From assembly GCA_938024025.1 (NCBI GenBank), contig CALJBY010000201.1, forward strand, positions 1 through 6,889: a DNA stretch of 6,889 nt, in the 5' to 3' direction. Both the position numbers and the translations under genes were made by a program. The stretch is from an uncultured bacterium (GTDB lineage Bacteria; Desulfobacterota; WTBG01). Positions 4,413-6,889 of this stretch are shown here, in pieces. The notes beneath the pieces are model-generated. The model saw nothing but the letters and a program-made list of their open reading frames with translations, searched no databases and had not been told where the DNA came from. How positions within the stretch are numbered: the stretch's first letter is position 1; every line of letters begins with the position of its first letter.

Positions 4413-6718
4413 GCACACCTTCACTTATAGTAGTTGAGTCACCAACCAAGGCAAAAACCTTAAGCCAGTTTTTGGGTAAAAACTACCTGGTTCTAGCGTG
4501 CCTGGGACATGTCAGGGCACTGCCCAGCAAGCCCGGTTCGGTTGATATCAAGAACGATTTTGAACCACACTACGAGATCCTTGATCACAGCAAGAAATAT
4601 CTTGAGAAAATAGAAAAGGCTCTACGTAAATGTGAAACCCTTTACCTCGCAACTGATATGGATCGTGAAGGTGAGGCAATCTCCTGGCACCTCTCTGCAG
4701 CTTTACACATCGAAAATGGATCTGACCGCCAGACTAAAAAAGGAAAAGCGCTGACCGTGAGAAGGATTGTTTTTCACGAAATCACTAAAGAAGCTATCGA
4801 AGAAGCCCTCAAGGATCCCCGGGAAATTTCTCATCACCTGGTTGATGCACAGCAGGCACGCGTGGTTTTAGATTACCTCTATGGATTTAACCTCAGTCCT
4901 CTTCTTTGGAAAAAGATAAGGCCCGGACTGTCTGCCGGACGGGTGCAGTCGGTTGCACTGCGCCTGATATGTGAACGGGAAAATGAAATTAAAGCCTTCG
5001 AAAAGCAGGAATACTGGACAATCAGGGCTGATCTTTCTCCTTCATCCGGTGATGAACCTGAGAACATCTTTTCAGCTGAACTGGTTGAAATAGATGGCAA
5101 GAAACTGGATAAATTTCACATCAAGGATCAGGCCGGGGCAGATGACATTGTCGAGCGGTTACAGGGTGCAGCATATCAGGTCAAAGAAATTCGCCGGAAA
5201 GAAATAAAGCGAAATCCTGCCCCCCCCTTCACAACGAGTACTCTCCAGCAGGAAGCTTCACGCAAGCTGCGATTTTCAGCAAAAAAGACAATGTCTGTTG
5301 CACAAAAACTGTATGAGGGTATTTCTATAGAGGACAGCATGACAGGATTGATTACCTACATGCGTACTGACAGTCTCAACCTTGCAGAAAGCGCACTCTA
5401 TAGTATAAAAGAAAAGATAATTGAATCGTTCGGTAAGACGTTTTCTTTGAAAAAACCACGGACCTTCAAGCAGAAATCGAAAAATGCCCAGGAGGCACAT
5501 GAAGCGATTCGCCCCACAGATATTCACTTAACACCTGAAGAGGTTAAACCCTATGTCAGTTCTGATCAATTTAAACTCTATGACCTCATCTGGAAGAGGA
5601 CACTCGCCTGCCAGATGGCTCAGGCAGTGCTTGATTCAGTTTCAGTCTCAATTAGCGCTCAGGACTCCTACCTTTTCAGGGCTACAGGATCAACCATAAA
5701 ATTCCCCGGTTTTATGAAAGTCTATATCGAGGGAAAGGATGATAATGGTACTGAGAAGGCGGGCATGCTGCCTCAACTGGAAGAAGACCAGATGCTGAAC
5801 CTGACTGCTCTCCTACCAGAGCAGCATTTCACCCAGCCTCCTCCCCGCTATACGGAAGCCACCCTGGTAAAGACACTCGAGGAATATGGCATTGGAAGAC
5901 CTTCAACCTACGCCAGCGTTATCGAAATTCTGCGAACGAGAAAGTATGTTACGATGACAGACCGGAGATTTGTTCCGGAAGATCTGGGGGAAACAGTCAG
6001 TCAGCTCCTGGTAAACCACTTTCCACAGTATGTTGACTATCAATTCACGGCACAGATGGAGGAAGAACTTGATCAGGTTGCCCGTGGAGAGATGCCATGG
6101 AAACCCCTCGTCCGCAATTTTTGGAAACCCTTCATCAGTCTGATAGACAAAAAGGACAGTGAATTGAAGAAAACCGACATCATTAATGAAGAGACTGATG
6201 AGGTGTGTCCCCAGTGTGGAGAAGCCCTTATAATAAAACTTGGACGTTATGGAAAGTTTTATGGCTGTAAGGGGTATCCTAATTGCAGGTATATTCGATC
6301 AGTAAATAATAAGGAGCGGCAGGAAAACAGCGAGGAGCCTGAAGTAAAAGAAGCGTGCGAAAAATGCGGAAAGCCCATGGTGATAAAAGAAGGCCGCTAT
6401 GGAAAGTTTCTTGCCTGCTCTGGCTATCCCCAGTGCAAGTCTGTTAAATCCCTCAATAAAACGGTAGAGCTGGGCATTAAATGTCCTGAGTGCACTGAAG
6501 GTGAAATAGTTGAAAAGAAGACCCGGAGAGGTAAGCTCTTTTACGGATGTTCACGCTACCCCCAATGTACATTTGCATCATGGGATAAACCCCTGGATGA
6601 ACCCTGCCCCCTCTGTCAGGCCCCAATACTGGTGGAGAAAGAGACCAAGCGACAGGGAAGGACAGTGCGATGTATTAAGGAAGGATGTGACTATAAGAAG
6701 ACGCCTTCACGTGATTAA
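4409..6718 (+). CDS. topA: DNA topoisomerase I (type IA)
   Basis: TopA relaxes negative supercoils by cutting one DNA strand through a 5'-phosphotyrosine. The 769-residue product is complete. Its TOPRIM domain begins LIVVESPTKAKTL (E10 acid) and contains DMDREGE (D83, D85, E87 for Mg2+). The clamp region follows with RVVLDYLYGF and GLSAGRVQS (173-181). The active-site Tyr is Y317 in ITYMRTDS, equivalent to E. coli Y319. EEYGIGRPSTYASVI (491-505) is the conserved late motif. The C-terminus has four zinc ribbons with all Cys present: C600/603/620/626, C650/653/670/676, C692/695/714/720 and C733/736/755/760. The first two share GRYGKF and GYP.C and look like a tandem duplication. The protein is somewhat shorter than E. 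coli TopA (865 aa), within the family range. It is probably an operon with dprA. Confidence 0.98.
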   Translation: MSTPSLIVVESPTKAKTLSQFLGKNYLVLACLGHVRALPSKPGSVDIKNDFEPHYEILDHSKKYLEKIEKALRKCETLYLATDMDREGEAISWHLSAALHIENGSDRQTKKGKALTVRRIVFHEITKEAIEEALKDPREISHHLVDAQQARVVLDYLYGFNLSPLLWKKIRPGLSAGRVQSVALRLICERENEIKAFEKQEYWTIRADLSPSSGDEPENIFSAELVEIDGKKLDKFHIKDQAGADDIVERLQGAAYQVKEIRRKEIKRNPAPPFTTSTLQQEASRKLRFSAKKTMSVAQKLYEGISIEDSMTGLITYMRTDSLNLAESALYSIKEKIIESFGKTFSLKKPRTFKQKSKNAQEAHEAIRPTDIHLTPEEVKPYVSSDQFKLYDLIWKRTLACQMAQAVLDSVSVSISAQDSYLFRATGSTIKFPGFMKVYIEGKDDNGTEKAGMLPQLEEDQMLNLTALLPEQHFTQPPPRYTEATLVKTLEEYGIGRPSTYASVIEILRTRKYVTMTDRRFVPEDLGETVSQLLVNHFPQYVDYQFTAQMEEELDQVARGEMPWKPLVRNFWKPFISLIDKKDSELKKTDIINEETDEVCPQCGEALIIKLGRYGKFYGCKGYPNCRYIRSVNNKERQENSEEPEVKEACEKCGKPMVIKEGRYGKFLACSGYPQCKSVKSLNKTVELGIKCPECTEGEIVEKKTRRGKLFYGCSRYPQCTFASWDKPLDEPCPLCQAPILVEKETKRQGRTVRCIKEGCDYKKTPSRD

Positions 6719-6889
6719 TAGTTCTGATTGCGGCCTGGCAAAGATGCACCAATGGTTGACTGTGGCAGGATTCCTCCTCTTATGGTCCCCCGTTCTTTTC
6801 TTTGGAGCCCGGACAGGGGAAGGCAGTACCTTTTCCCCCCTTCCCGATCCCACCTATTCTCATGAGCTCCCGCTTCCAATCCTACCCGT
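6687..6889 (+). CDS. 5' part of an unrecognised exported or membrane protein (truncated by window edge)
   Basis: A frame stays open from within the end of topA to the last base of the window. It carries a clear hydrophobic segment, WLTVAGFLLLWSPVLFFGA, followed by a Pro/Ser/Thr-rich stretch, which fits a Sec signal peptide cleaved after FGA or a membrane anchor. Three starts are possible. GTG 6687 overlaps topA by 32 bases and has AAGG (6677-6680) six bases upstream, the best site. GTG 6711 overlaps by 8 bases with no clear site. ATG 6744 gives the most compact signal peptide but has no Shine-Dalgarno. I give GTG 6687 because other genes here have strong ribosome sites, but the start is uncertain. 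Overlap with topA suggests the same transcript. The family cannot be recognised from about 67 residues. Confidence 0.6.
   Translation, partial: MTIRRRLHVINSSDCGLAKMHQWLTVAGFLLLWSPVLFFGARTGEGSTFSPLPDPTYSHELPLPILP

Overview
The window is a stretch of bacterial chromosome of moderate G+C (roughly 45% by eye). The organism looks Gram-negative-like: it has exported proteins with Sec signal peptides, and a membrane-anchored LytM/M23 peptidase encoded next to a bactofilin. That pairing is known from Proteobacteria, Fibrobacterota and other phyla. No protein fixes the lineage; a deltaproteobacterium-like or Fibrobacterota-like genome is only an inference. No tRNA, rRNA, CRISPR array, transposase or phage gene is visible.

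Layout. (1) Bases 1-156 hold the 3' end of an unrecognised plus-strand gene. (2) Bases 157-642 are non-coding. They hold a well-formed inverted pair of REP-like palindromes (283-334), a possible intrinsic terminator (357-380) and possible promoter elements. (3) A TTG-started gene (646-1152, plus) encodes an unrecognised secreted protein and ends at a very strong intrinsic terminator (1233-1267). (4) On the minus strand, an M23 peptidase gene (2891-1971) and a bactofilin gene (1922-1464) form a cell-shape operon, with a minus-strand terminator (1326-1287) back to back with the previous one. (5) A 381-base divergent intergenic region (2892-3272) carries promoter-like elements for both directions and two short overlapping ORFs. 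(6) Plus-strand dprA (3273-4379) and topA (4409-6718) lie 29 bases apart, an adjacency seen in many bacteria. (7) The window ends inside a gene for an exported or membrane protein whose start probably overlaps the end of topA.

How the genes work together. The M23-bactofilin pair probably acts in localised peptidoglycan remodelling. The bactofilin would polymerise into a cytoplasmic scaffold and the peptidase, with a cytoplasmic N-terminus, one membrane helix and a coiled coil, would work in the periplasm. DprA (ssDNA binding and RecA loading on incoming DNA) and topoisomerase I (relaxation of negative supercoils) are DNA-metabolism genes that are probably co-transcribed.

Most of the window is ordinary core genome and I see no clear new multi-gene system. 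The parts most worth a second look are the REP pair, whose two arms have different but self-complementary stems; the orphan secreted protein; and the leader regions of dprA and topA.
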